From Propioniciclava sp. MC1595 (GTDB lineage: Bacteria > Actinomycetota > Actinomycetes > Propionibacteriales > Propionibacteriaceae), in the NCBI RefSeq assembly GCF_017569205.1, contig NZ_CP071870.1, forward strand, positions 1 through 64,000: a DNA stretch of 64,000 bases. The letters are read 5' to 3'. This document shows, piece after piece, positions 58,153-64,000 of the stretch (position 1 is its first letter; each line of letters starts with the position of its first letter). The position numbers were made by a program, and so were the translations under genes. The notes beneath the pieces were generated by a model. The model had not been told where the DNA came from. It saw only the letters and a program-made list of their open reading frames with translations, and did no database searches.

Positions 58153-59606
58153 GAGCAATGATCAGAACCTGTGGATGGCTCTCGGCGAGGTGACGTGAAA
58201 CGGGCGTACCTCCCGAGCAAGATCGAAGCCCATGCAAGTTCTGATCAGGGTCGGCGTTGGCGCGCCGGCTCGGGAAGGTACGCCCATGCTCAAAGTAGTT
58301 CACAACGCTGAGGAGTCCAACGAGCCAGGCGGTGCGTCGCTGTTGGACGGGCTGGTCCGCGACGCGGCCCGTCAGATGCTCGCGGTTGCGCTGCGGGCCG
58401 AGGTCGCCGCCTACATCGACTCCGCTGCCGACCAGCTTGACGATGCCGGTCGGCGCTTGGTGGTGCGCAACGGTCACCACAACGAACGCGAGGTCCTGAC
58501 CGCGGCGGGCCGGGTGCCGGTGCGAGCCCCGCGGGTCAACGACAAGCGCATCGATGAGGCCACCGGAGAACGTAGGCGGTTCGCTTCGGCGATCCTGCCG
58601 GCGTGGGCGAGGAAGTCGCCGAAGGTTGCGGAGGTGTTGCCGCTGCTGTACCTGCACGGTTTGTCCTCCTTGGACTTCGGTCCGGCGCTGACCCAGTTCC
58701 TGGGCTCGGCGCAGGGCCTCTCGCCGGCGACGATCACGCGGTTGACCAAGGACTGGCAGGACGAGGCGGCCGCGTTCAACACCCGCTCCCTGGCCGGCAC
58801 CGACTACGTGTACGTGTGGGTCGACGGGATCCACCTCAAGGTTCGCCTCGAGCAGGATAAGGTGTGCCTGCTGGTCATGATCGGCGTCCGCGCGGACGGC
58901 ACCAAGGAGCTGATCGCCCTCGACGACGGGCACCGGGAGTCCACCGAGTCCTGGCTGGACCTGCTCCGCTCGGCCAAGCGGCGTGGCATGCGGGCGCCGG
59001 TGCTCGCGGTCGGCGACGGCGCGCTCGGGTTCTGGGCCGCCCTGCGGGAGGTCTTCCCTGAGACCGTGGAGCAACGCTGCTGGTTCCACAAGATCGCCAA
59101 CGTCCTCAATGCGTTGCCGAAGTCGGTCCAGCGCGGCGCGAAGACCGCCCTGGCCGAGATCTGGAACGCCCAGGACAAAGAGCACGCCCAGAAGGCTGCC
59201 AAAGTGTTCGTCGCCGACTACGGGGTCAAGTGGCCCAAGGCCACCGCCAAGATCAGCGACGACCTTGACGTGCTTCTGGCCTTCTACGACTACCCGGCCG
59301 AGCACTGGGTCCACCTGCGCACGACGAACCCGATCGAGTCCACCTTCGCTACCGTACGGCTACGTCAGCGCGTCACCAAGGGGCCCGGCTCCCGGGCCGC
59401 GGGGATCGCGATGGCATTCAAGCTCATCCAGTCCGCACAAGCCAGGTGGCGAGCAGTCAACGCGCCCCATCTCGTCGCTCTGGTCCGTGCCGGCGCGACC
59501 TTCGACAAAGGCATCCTCGTCGAACGACCCGACGAACCGACCCACGAATCAGGAGGCGATCAACACGTCGCGTGACACGCCCATCCACAGGTCTTGACTA
59601 TTCCTC
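58153..59606 (+). mobile_element. IS256-family (Mutator) insertion sequence
   Basis: Imperfect 26-base terminal repeats share the inner ACCTGTGGATGG. A 9-base target duplication CGCGCTCTA lies at 58144-58152 and 59607-59615. The 1454-base size and the 8-9 base duplication fit IS256. It disrupts the GNAT gene. Confidence 0.92.
58286..59575 (+). CDS. IS256-family transposase
   Basis: The preferred ATG at 58286 (MLKVVHNAEESNEPGG) follows GGGAAGG and gives 429 residues. An upstream in-frame ATG exists at 58232. Mutator DDE residues are present in YVWVDGIHLKVR, LAVGDGALGFW with the C/H segment EQRCWFHKIANV, and TTNPIESTFATVRLR. The N-terminal helix-rich region (DAARQMLAVALRAEVAAYI) is typical. 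It is full-length and has no frameshift, so the element may be active. Confidence 0.94.
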   Translation: MLKVVHNAEESNEPGGASLLDGLVRDAARQMLAVALRAEVAAYIDSAADQLDDAGRRLVVRNGHHNEREVLTAAGRVPVRAPRVNDKRIDEATGERRRFASAILPAWARKSPKVAEVLPLLYLHGLSSLDFGPALTQFLGSAQGLSPATITRLTKDWQDEAAAFNTRSLAGTDYVYVWVDGIHLKVRLEQDKVCLLVMIGVRADGTKELIALDDGHRESTESWLDLLRSAKRRGMRAPVLAVGDGALGFWAALREVFPETVEQRCWFHKIANVLNALPKSVQRGAKTALAEIWNAQDKEHAQKAAKVFVADYGVKWPKATAKISDDLDVLLAFYDYPAEHWVHLRTTNPIESTFATVRLRQRVTKGPGSRAAGIAMAFKLIQSAQARWRAVNAPHLVALVRAGATFDKGILVERPDEPTHESGGDQHVA

Positions 59607-59799
59607 CGCGCTCTACACCCGAGCAGGGTTCCAGCAACACTGACAGCGCGGTCCGAGTGGCGCTCCACCCGGTCGGCCACTCGGACTGCGCCTTGCGCCG
59701 GTGGCCTGGGAGCAACCCTCCCTGCCTCGGTCAAACACATCCGCTCATGCCGCGATCAGCCGATCGAGCAGGGGCTGTCGGCTCTGCAGAGCACTGAGC

Positions 59800-60843
59800 T
59801 CAGCTGAACAGCAGGTTGAAGCCGAACCCGATGATCATGATGCCGACGGCGACGACCGCGAAGAACAGGATGAGCAGCGGGGGCTTGAGGACGCGCCGCA
59901 GCATGATGGCCTCGGGGATGGACAGCGAGATCGCGCTCATCATGAACGCCATCACGGTGCCCAGACTCATGCCCTTGGCCCACAGGGCCTCGGCGATCGG
60001 GACGACACCGGCGCCGTTGACGTACAACGGGATCGCCAGGACGGTCACGATCGGGACCGCGAGGGGGTTGTCGGGGCCGGCCCAGGTGGCGAAGAACTCC
60101 GCCGGGACCCAGCCGTGGATCGCCGCGCCGATGCCGACGCCGAGCAGGATCCACTTCCAGATCCGGCCGAGGATCTCCTTGGTCTCCTCGATCGCGGCGT
60201 CGACGCGTTCGGCCAGGGTGGGGACGTGGCCGTCCACCCGGAGTTGCCCGATCCTGGTGGCGAACACCATGTCCTCCACCCAGTGGTCCAGGTTGAACCT
60301 GGAGAACACCCAGCCGACGGCCATGGCCAGCACCGACCCGGACAGCACATAGGCGCCGGCGATGTGCCAGCCGAACTGGTCACCGATCATGATCGCGGCG
60401 ATCTCGCTGACCAGCGGTGAGGCCAGCAGGAACGTCAGGGTGATCGACAGCGGGATGCCGGCGGCGACGAACCCCATGAACAACGGGATCGAGCTGCACG
60501 AGCAGAAGGGCGTCACCACGCCCAGCACGACGGCGAGGAAGAGGCCGACGAACAGGCCCTTGCCCTCGAGGTAGGCGCGGGCCCGCTCCAGGTTGAAGCT
60601 CGCCCTCAGCATGCCGATCACGAACATCAACCCGGTCAGCAGCAGGAACAGCTTGCCCACGTCGTAGAAGAAGAAGTGCACCGCGCCTCCAAGGGGCGAG
60701 GCGAGGTCGAGCCCGGCGAGGTCACGGAACAGCCACGTCCACAGGCGCTCGTTGAGCTGGTACAGGGCCACCCACGCCAGGGCCGCGCCGGCCAGGCGCA
60801 GCCACAGGGAGGTGGGGGTCCGGACATCGGTCCGGCTGGTCAT
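59800..60843 (-). CDS. Permease of the ArsP/DUF318 family (PF03773)
   Basis: The 347-residue membrane protein has about eight to ten helices. The family's conserved cysteine motif lies in VVTPFCSCSSIPLFMGF, and a second conserved segment is VNGAGVVPIAEAL. ArsP-type members export trivalent organoarsenicals, while others have no known substrate. It is the last gene of a reverse trio with a thioredoxin-like protein and an ArsR regulator, a common arsenic-linked arrangement. Export of an arsenical or another thiol-reactive metal compound is inferred. Confidence 0.85.
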   Translation of the reverse strand: MTSRTDVRTPTSLWLRLAGAALAWVALYQLNERLWTWLFRDLAGLDLASPLGGAVHFFFYDVGKLFLLLTGLMFVIGMLRASFNLERARAYLEGKGLFVGLFLAVVLGVVTPFCSCSSIPLFMGFVAAGIPLSITLTFLLASPLVSEIAAIMIGDQFGWHIAGAYVLSGSVLAMAVGWVFSRFNLDHWVEDMVFATRIGQLRVDGHVPTLAERVDAAIEETKEILGRIWKWILLGVGIGAAIHGWVPAEFFATWAGPDNPLAVPIVTVLAIPLYVNGAGVVPIAEALWAKGMSLGTVMAFMMSAISLSIPEAIMLRRVLKPPLLILFFAVVAVGIMIIGFGFNLLFS

Positions 60844-60873
60844 CGGGTCTCCGTTCCGGAGGGATCGGGCGGC

Positions 60874-61116
60874 TCAGCGAGCCAGGGGCGCGAGGAGTTC
60901 CTTGACGTGCGCCTTGGTGGGCACCCGCCCCGAGACCAGGACCTGCTCGTCGACGACCAGTCCGGGCGTGCGCATGATGTCGTACGCGGCGATGTCCGCG
61001 TAGTCCACGACCTTCTCGATGGTCGCATCGAGGCCGAGTTCGGCGACCGCCTCGCGGGCGATCTTCTCGAGCTTCACGCAGTTCGCGCACCCGGGGCCCA
61101 GGATCTTGATGTTCAT
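60874..61116 (-). CDS. Small redox-active thioredoxin-fold protein
   Basis: The 80-residue protein begins MNIKILGPGCANCVKLEKI and has a CxxC (C10-A-N-C13). It matches the MTH895/redox-active disulfide protein 2 family. The cis-Pro segment MRTPGLVVDEQVLVSG is present. It lies between the ArsR and permease genes, 30 bases before the permease. A role in reducing or handing over the permease substrate is plausible from repeated co-occurrence of these families. Confidence 0.88.
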   Translation of the reverse strand: MNIKILGPGCANCVKLEKIAREAVAELGLDATIEKVVDYADIAAYDIMRTPGLVVDEQVLVSGRVPTKAHVKELLAPLAR

Positions 61117-61174
61117 CGTTGGTTCGTTCTTCCTTGTTGGACGACGCCGTAAGGCGTCCGTTGGTTGGGTGGTT

Positions 61175-61507
61175 CTAGCCGATGACGGTCAGGTGGCGGC
61201 TGGACCTCTGAGCCGACGGGAGGGCGGCGTGGAGCCGGTCCAGGGCACCCTCGGTGAGCGAGTAGTCGATCCAGCGGCCGCGCCGGGCGCCCTCGATGAG
61301 ACCGGCTTCCCGCAGAACCTTGAGGTGGTAGCTGAGCAGGTTCCCCGGGATCTCCGGTTCGACCTGCAGGTCGCACACGCACGACGTCCGTGCCGCCAAC
61401 TGGTTCAGCAGTTGCAGCCGGATCGGGTCGGCCACCGCAGACAGCAGGGCAGCGGCCTCCCCGACGATTTCAGCGTTTCTTGATGCAACCACACTTGAAT
61501 CATTCAC
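61175..61507 (-). CDS. ArsR-family regulator of the permease operon
   Basis: With the GTG at 61507 the product has 110 residues. The winged helix is clear (ALLSAVADPIRLQLLNQL and GNLLSYHLKVLREAGLIEG). The metal-binding motif SCVCDL sits in helix 3, the arsenite site of classic ArsR proteins. The start is uncertain because no good ribosome site is visible. Other in-frame starts lie at 61594 and 61492. It probably represses its own operon and responds to As(III) or a related ion. Confidence 0.85.
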   Translation of the reverse strand: MNDSSVVASRNAEIVGEAAALLSAVADPIRLQLLNQLAARTSCVCDLQVEPEIPGNLLSYHLKVLREAGLIEGARRGRWIDYSLTEGALDRLHAALPSAQRSSRHLTVIG

Positions 61508-61600
61508 CCGATCAGTCCGGCGGTCAACTGGGCTCGATCCAGGGCCGGCCGCGATGCCCAACCTTTTTGATGTTGGTCGAAACCATGGCACCATCTACCC

Positions 61601-61963
61601 ATGCCCAGACCGCTCCCGTTGCTCGAGGACACCTCCCCGATCTGCTGCGCGCCACTCGGCACCCAGGACCCGATCAGCGCCGCCGACGCGACCGCCCTGG
61701 CCGTCCGGCTCAGGGCGCTGGCCGACCCCGTCCGGCTGCAGATGCTCGGGTACCTGCTCGACCGGGCCGGCCGGGAGGCCACGACCGGGGACCTCGCCCG
61801 CCACGTGGGCGTGTCCGACGCCACCGCGAGCCACCACCTCAAGACCCTCGAAACCGTGGGCCTGCTCACCAAGCAGCGCCACGGCATGAGGGTTCACCAC
61901 CACGTCGTCGGCGAGGCCATCCACGCCATCGCCAAGGCGCTGCACGTCAACGCCTGCTGCTGA
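61601..61963 (+). CDS. Second ArsR-family regulator, divergent
   Basis: The 120-residue protein has the ArsR core (RALADPVRLQMLGYL and SDATASHHLKTLETVGLL). Paired cysteines lie near the N-terminus (SPICCAPLG) and at the very end (NACC). N-terminal Cys pairs are used as arsenic ligands in some actinobacterial ArsR proteins. It is transcribed away from the first ArsR across 93 bases. A short inverted repeat, CCAAC...GTTGG at 61558-61576, lies just upstream. Confidence 0.85.
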   Translation: MPRPLPLLEDTSPICCAPLGTQDPISAADATALAVRLRALADPVRLQMLGYLLDRAGREATTGDLARHVGVSDATASHHLKTLETVGLLTKQRHGMRVHHHVVGEAIHAIAKALHVNACC

Positions 61964-61972
61964 AGGAGCACC

Positions 61973-62219
61973 ATGAGTCACACCCTGTTGGACGTCCGAG
62001 CAAGCGGCCAAGCGGCCCTCATCCCCTTGGGCGCCCATCGGGTGTGCTCGACTCTGCCGACGGGCGTGTGGTTACTCAACTGCCCATGTGGGGACGTCGA
62101 GGTCAACGGTCGTGACCGCACGCACGTGCTTGATGCCGAATGGCGGATGTCTGGACCGGCCGTAGCGAGCGTTGGGCTTCGCTGGAGAGCCTCGTCTGTG
62201 CTTTGTCCCCGTCGAGGGC
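61973..62219 (+). pseudogene. Start of an unidentified gene, broken at a junction
   Basis: An ATG at 61973 follows AAGGAG and lies 9 bases after the ArsR stop. It encodes MSHTLLDVRASGQAALIPLG and further text without a recognisable fold. The frame then runs into the 27-base repeat and the antisense of merR. It looks like the first codons of a gene once cotranscribed with the ArsR gene and later cut. It could also be a real short ORF. Confidence 0.35.
62074..62100. repeat. 27-base direct repeat shared with 48314-48340
   Basis: It is identical to 48314-48340 over 27 bases. It lies between the truncated post-ArsR ORF and the mer-like block. On the reverse strand it again ends an open frame (DVPTWAVE, stop). 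Confidence 0.6.
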
Positions 62220-62621
62220 TTACTTCGCTGAGGAGAGTATGTGGCAGATGTCGTCGTCTTCGCAGTCGGCGGGATCGAGCAGCTCACTGTGGTCGCGGAG
62301 TGCTTCGAGCTCGGTTTGCAGCGCGGCAAGTTGTTTGATCCGTGCACGGACGTCAGCGAGCTTGGTGTCGATGAGCGTAACCACGTGCGCGCAGGGCAGG
62401 TGCCCGTCGTCGCGAAGGGCGATGATGGTGCGAATCTCGGACAGTGTCAGCCCGGCGGCCTGGGCCACGTTGATGAAGCGCAACCGGGCGAGCATGGCCT
62501 CGTCGTAGACGCGGTACCCGTTGGCGCCTCGTTCGGCGTCCGGCAACAGGCCCCTGCGCTCATAGAACCGCACGGTCTGGCACGTCACCCCGGCAATGTC
62601 GGCAAGCTCACCGATCAACAT
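62220..62621 (-). CDS. MerR-family transcriptional regulator (mercury-type)
   Basis: The 133-residue protein starts MLIGELADIAGVTCQTVRFY, with AGAGGG as ribosome site. It has the MerR helix-turn-helix and RGLLPDAERGANGYRVYD. Cysteines in the effector part (DGHLPCAHV and DPADCEDDDICHI) are placed like the Hg(II) ligands of MerR, although the last two are closer together than in the enteric protein. It is divergent from the thioredoxin-fold and oxidoreductase genes and shares their operator. Confidence 0.85.
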   Translation of the reverse strand: MLIGELADIAGVTCQTVRFYERRGLLPDAERGANGYRVYDEAMLARLRFINVAQAAGLTLSEIRTIIALRDDGHLPCAHVVTLIDTKLADVRARIKQLAALQTELEALRDHSELLDPADCEDDDICHILSSAK

Positions 62622-62638
62622 GTCATCCCTCTTAACGC

Positions 62639-62670
62639 TTGACCTTCTACCACGGTACAAGGTCTAGCGT
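62639..62670 (+). promoter_or_regulatory. MerR-type promoter/operator
   Basis: The -35 box TTGACC (62639-62644) is followed by an inverted repeat with arms ACCTT (62642-62646) and AAGGT (62659-62663). A TAGCGT -10-like box lies at 62665-62670. The 20-base spacer is over-long, the hallmark of promoters that MerR proteins activate by DNA twisting. Confidence 0.75.
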
Positions 62671-62676
62671 CGCACC

Positions 62677-62988
62677 ATGAACGTCTCTCTGTTGTACTTC
62701 GATGACTGCCCCAACTGGAAGGTCGCCGACCAGCGACTTGCAGCGATCGCCAACGAACGCCCCGATATCGTGGTGACGCGACTCCGCGTCGAAACGCTCG
62801 AGGAGGCGGAGCGGCTGGGGTTCCACGGCTCGCCGAGCATCCTGGTCGAGGGCGTCGACATCTTCGCCAAACCCGGCGACGGGGTCGGGTTGTCCTGTCG
62901 GCTCTACAGCACACCCGATGGGCTGGCGGGGGCGCCCACGATGCAGGAACTCCGGGCTGCGCTCGGCGTGGCCGAGGTGCTGTCCTGA
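62677..62988 (+). CDS. Thioredoxin-fold protein of the mer-like locus
   Basis: The 103-residue protein begins MNVSLLYFDDCPNWKVADQRL. It has a single Cys in CPNW where related proteins have a CxxC/U site, and the segment GFHGSPSILVEGVDIF holds the cis-Pro. Such proteins accompany mercury genes in actinobacteria and are annotated as DF-family or thioredoxin-like. It may bind or relay Hg(II). The stop overlaps the oxidoreductase ATG. Confidence 0.75.
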   Translation: MNVSLLYFDDCPNWKVADQRLAAIANERPDIVVTRLRVETLEEAERLGFHGSPSILVEGVDIFAKPGDGVGLSCRLYSTPDGLAGAPTMQELRAALGVAEVLS

Positions 62989-64000
62989 TGACGCGCAGCT
63001 ATGACTTGATCGTGATCGGTGCCGGCATGGCCGGCGTCGCGGCGGCGAACAAGTGCGCTTCCGCGGGCTGGAGGGTCGCGATCGTCGACGCGCTTCCCTA
63101 CGGCGGCACCTGTGCGCTTCGAGGGTGCGACCCGAAGAAGATCCTGCGTCGCGGGGCCGAGATCATCGACAGCGCCCGACTGATGCGGGGCAAGGGAATC
63201 GACGACGCCGGCTTGTCGATGAACTGGGCCGATCTGATCAAGCACAAGCACGGCTTCACCGACCCGGTCCCGCGAAACATGGAGGACAGCCTTTCGGGCA
63301 ACGGTGTGGACACGCTCCACGGGCAGGCGCGGTTCACGAACGCGCACACCATCGCGATTGACGGCAGGTCCTACGACGCAGCTCACTTCCTGATCGCCGC
63401 GGGCGCCCGTCCACGGCCGCTGGACTTTCCCGGTCACGAGCATCTGGTCGACAGCACCGCCTTCATGGACCTTCCAGCGCTGCCACGTAGGATCTTGTTC
63501 GTCGGTGGTGGCTTCATCTCGTTCGAGTTCGCTCACATCGCGGCGCGGGCGGGCAGCACCCCGGTCATCCTCGACCGCGGGCCGCGGCCGCTCAAGGCGT
63601 TCGACCCCGACCTCGTAGAGCTCCTCATCAACCGCGGCGCCGAGGCCGGGATCGAGCTGTGGCGCTCCACCACGATCACCTCAATCGAGAAGTCCGGTGG
63701 CGGTTACCAGGTCAGCTTGGCACGATCCGGCCGACCCGAGGACGTGGAGTTCGACCTCATCGTGCACGGTGCGGGCCGGATCCCCGAACTGTCCGGCCTC
63801 GACCTCGACGCCGCCGGAGTCGAGTGGGACGAACAAGGAGTGCGGGTAGCGGCTCACCTGCAGAGCACCAGCAACGCCGCGGTCTACGCCGCCGGCGACG
63901 CGGCCTACACCCCCGGGATGCCACTGACCCCAGTCGCAGTGATCGAAGCCAAGGTCGCGGCCTCCAACATGCTCAAAGCCACCACGACCGTCCCCGACTA
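62988..64000 (+). CDS. FAD-dependent disulfide oxidoreductase (partial, runs off window)
   Basis: The gene overlaps the preceding stop (ATGA), and 337 codons are visible before the window ends. The N-terminus has the FAD Rossmann motif VIGAGMAGVAAA. The class I redox disulfide is GGTCALRGCDPKK, a C-x4-C where mercuric reductases read GGTCVNVGCVPSK. The NAD(P)H Rossmann motif is VGGGFISFEFAHIAARAG, and the second FAD motif ends VYAAGDAAYT. The mer-like context suggests mercuric reductase activity. The variant redox motif and missing N-terminal HMA domain leave a general thiol reductase possible. Confidence 0.8.
   Translation, partial: MTRSYDLIVIGAGMAGVAAANKCASAGWRVAIVDALPYGGTCALRGCDPKKILRRGAEIIDSARLMRGKGIDDAGLSMNWADLIKHKHGFTDPVPRNMEDSLSGNGVDTLHGQARFTNAHTIAIDGRSYDAAHFLIAAGARPRPLDFPGHEHLVDSTAFMDLPALPRRILFVGGGFISFEFAHIAARAGSTPVILDRGPRPLKAFDPDLVELLINRGAEAGIELWRSTTITSIEKSGGGYQVSLARSGRPEDVEFDLIVHGAGRIPELSGLDLDAAGVEWDEQGVRVAAHLQSTSNAAVYAAGDAAYTPGMPLTPVAVIEAKVAASNMLKATTTVPD

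Larger units (their letters stand above)
57686..59641 (+). pseudogene. GNAT-family acetyltransferase gene broken by IS256
   Basis: The 5' part (57686-58152) begins MPSDLMTLSLTARS and has the acetyl-CoA site (IIDLFVHPDVRGMGVGRALL) and SLRVGEGTSPAALAL. The 3' remainder appears after the element at 59616-59641 and reads YTRAGFQQH with its stop. Rejoining over the duplicated CGCGCTCTA gives the expected LALYTRAGF ending of GNAT proteins. In the present state the last 9 or so residues are lost, so some activity is conceivable but unlikely. Confidence 0.88.

Overview
The window is high-GC DNA with frequent GTG and TTG starts, and it opens at the chromosome replication origin of an actinobacterium. 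The order dnaA - oriC - dnaN - recF - DciA (DUF721) ... gyrB - gyrA - DUF3566 - tRNA-Ile is the usual actinomycete origin arrangement. A member of the Propionibacteriales or a neighbouring order would fit, but the sequence alone does not settle the genus.

Region 1 (1-28431) is the origin core with two insertions. dnaA, oriC, dnaN, recF and dciA form one forward block. A reverse block (4896-11764) follows and is a ribosomally synthesised peptide (RiPP) cluster: an FxLD-type lanthipeptide precursor with a six-Cys core, a LanB-like protein lacking most of its glutamylation half, an ABC exporter, a Clp-N domain protein, a LuxR-type response regulator, a 47-residue ORF and a histidine kinase. No LanC cyclase is visible. 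Next come small hypothetical genes, a DUF299 kinase/pyrophosphorylase, a 1762-residue WXG/RHS polymorphic-toxin-like protein with a possible immunity gene, a secreted tripeptidyl-aminopeptidase-like hydrolase, gyrB, gyrA, a DUF3566 protein, a CDP-alcohol phosphatidyltransferase and tRNA-Ile(GAT).

Region 2 (28432-45161) is a genomic island inserted at the 3' end of tRNA-Ile. A 25-bp copy of the tRNA end recurs at 45137, next to a truncated tyrosine integrase. The island carries a DMT-family transporter, a complete urease operon (fused ureAB, then C, E, F, G, D), a convergent nickel/peptide-type ABC importer with a His-rich ATPase, and a divergent His-rich ArsR-family regulator with a perfect palindromic operator. 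Together these would take up nickel, regulate that uptake and assemble active urease. A decayed SulP transporter closes the island. Its left end holds a broken copy of a gene whose intact version lies just right of the second att site, which suggests tandem accretion of related islands.

Region 3 (45162-57437) is defence and mobile DNA. It holds an intact DUF262-DUF1524-ATL-DUF4268 fusion gene. An ISL3 element follows whose transposase gene is split by a group II intron and by an IS5-family element; every boundary is visible and removal of both insertions restores a 445-codon frame. Then comes a compact three-gene reverse operon: a SIR2 protein, a 195-residue middle protein and a Rad50/SMC-like ATPase. 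It has the layout of an ABC three-component (ABC-3C) conflict system and is the strongest candidate for an uncommon defence system here.

Region 4 (57438-64000) holds a GNAT gene broken by an IS256-family element, an ArsR/thioredoxin/ArsP-like permease operon with a second divergent ArsR gene, and a mer-like locus (MerR, operator, a thioredoxin-fold protein and the start of an FAD-dependent disulfide oxidoreductase that runs off the window).
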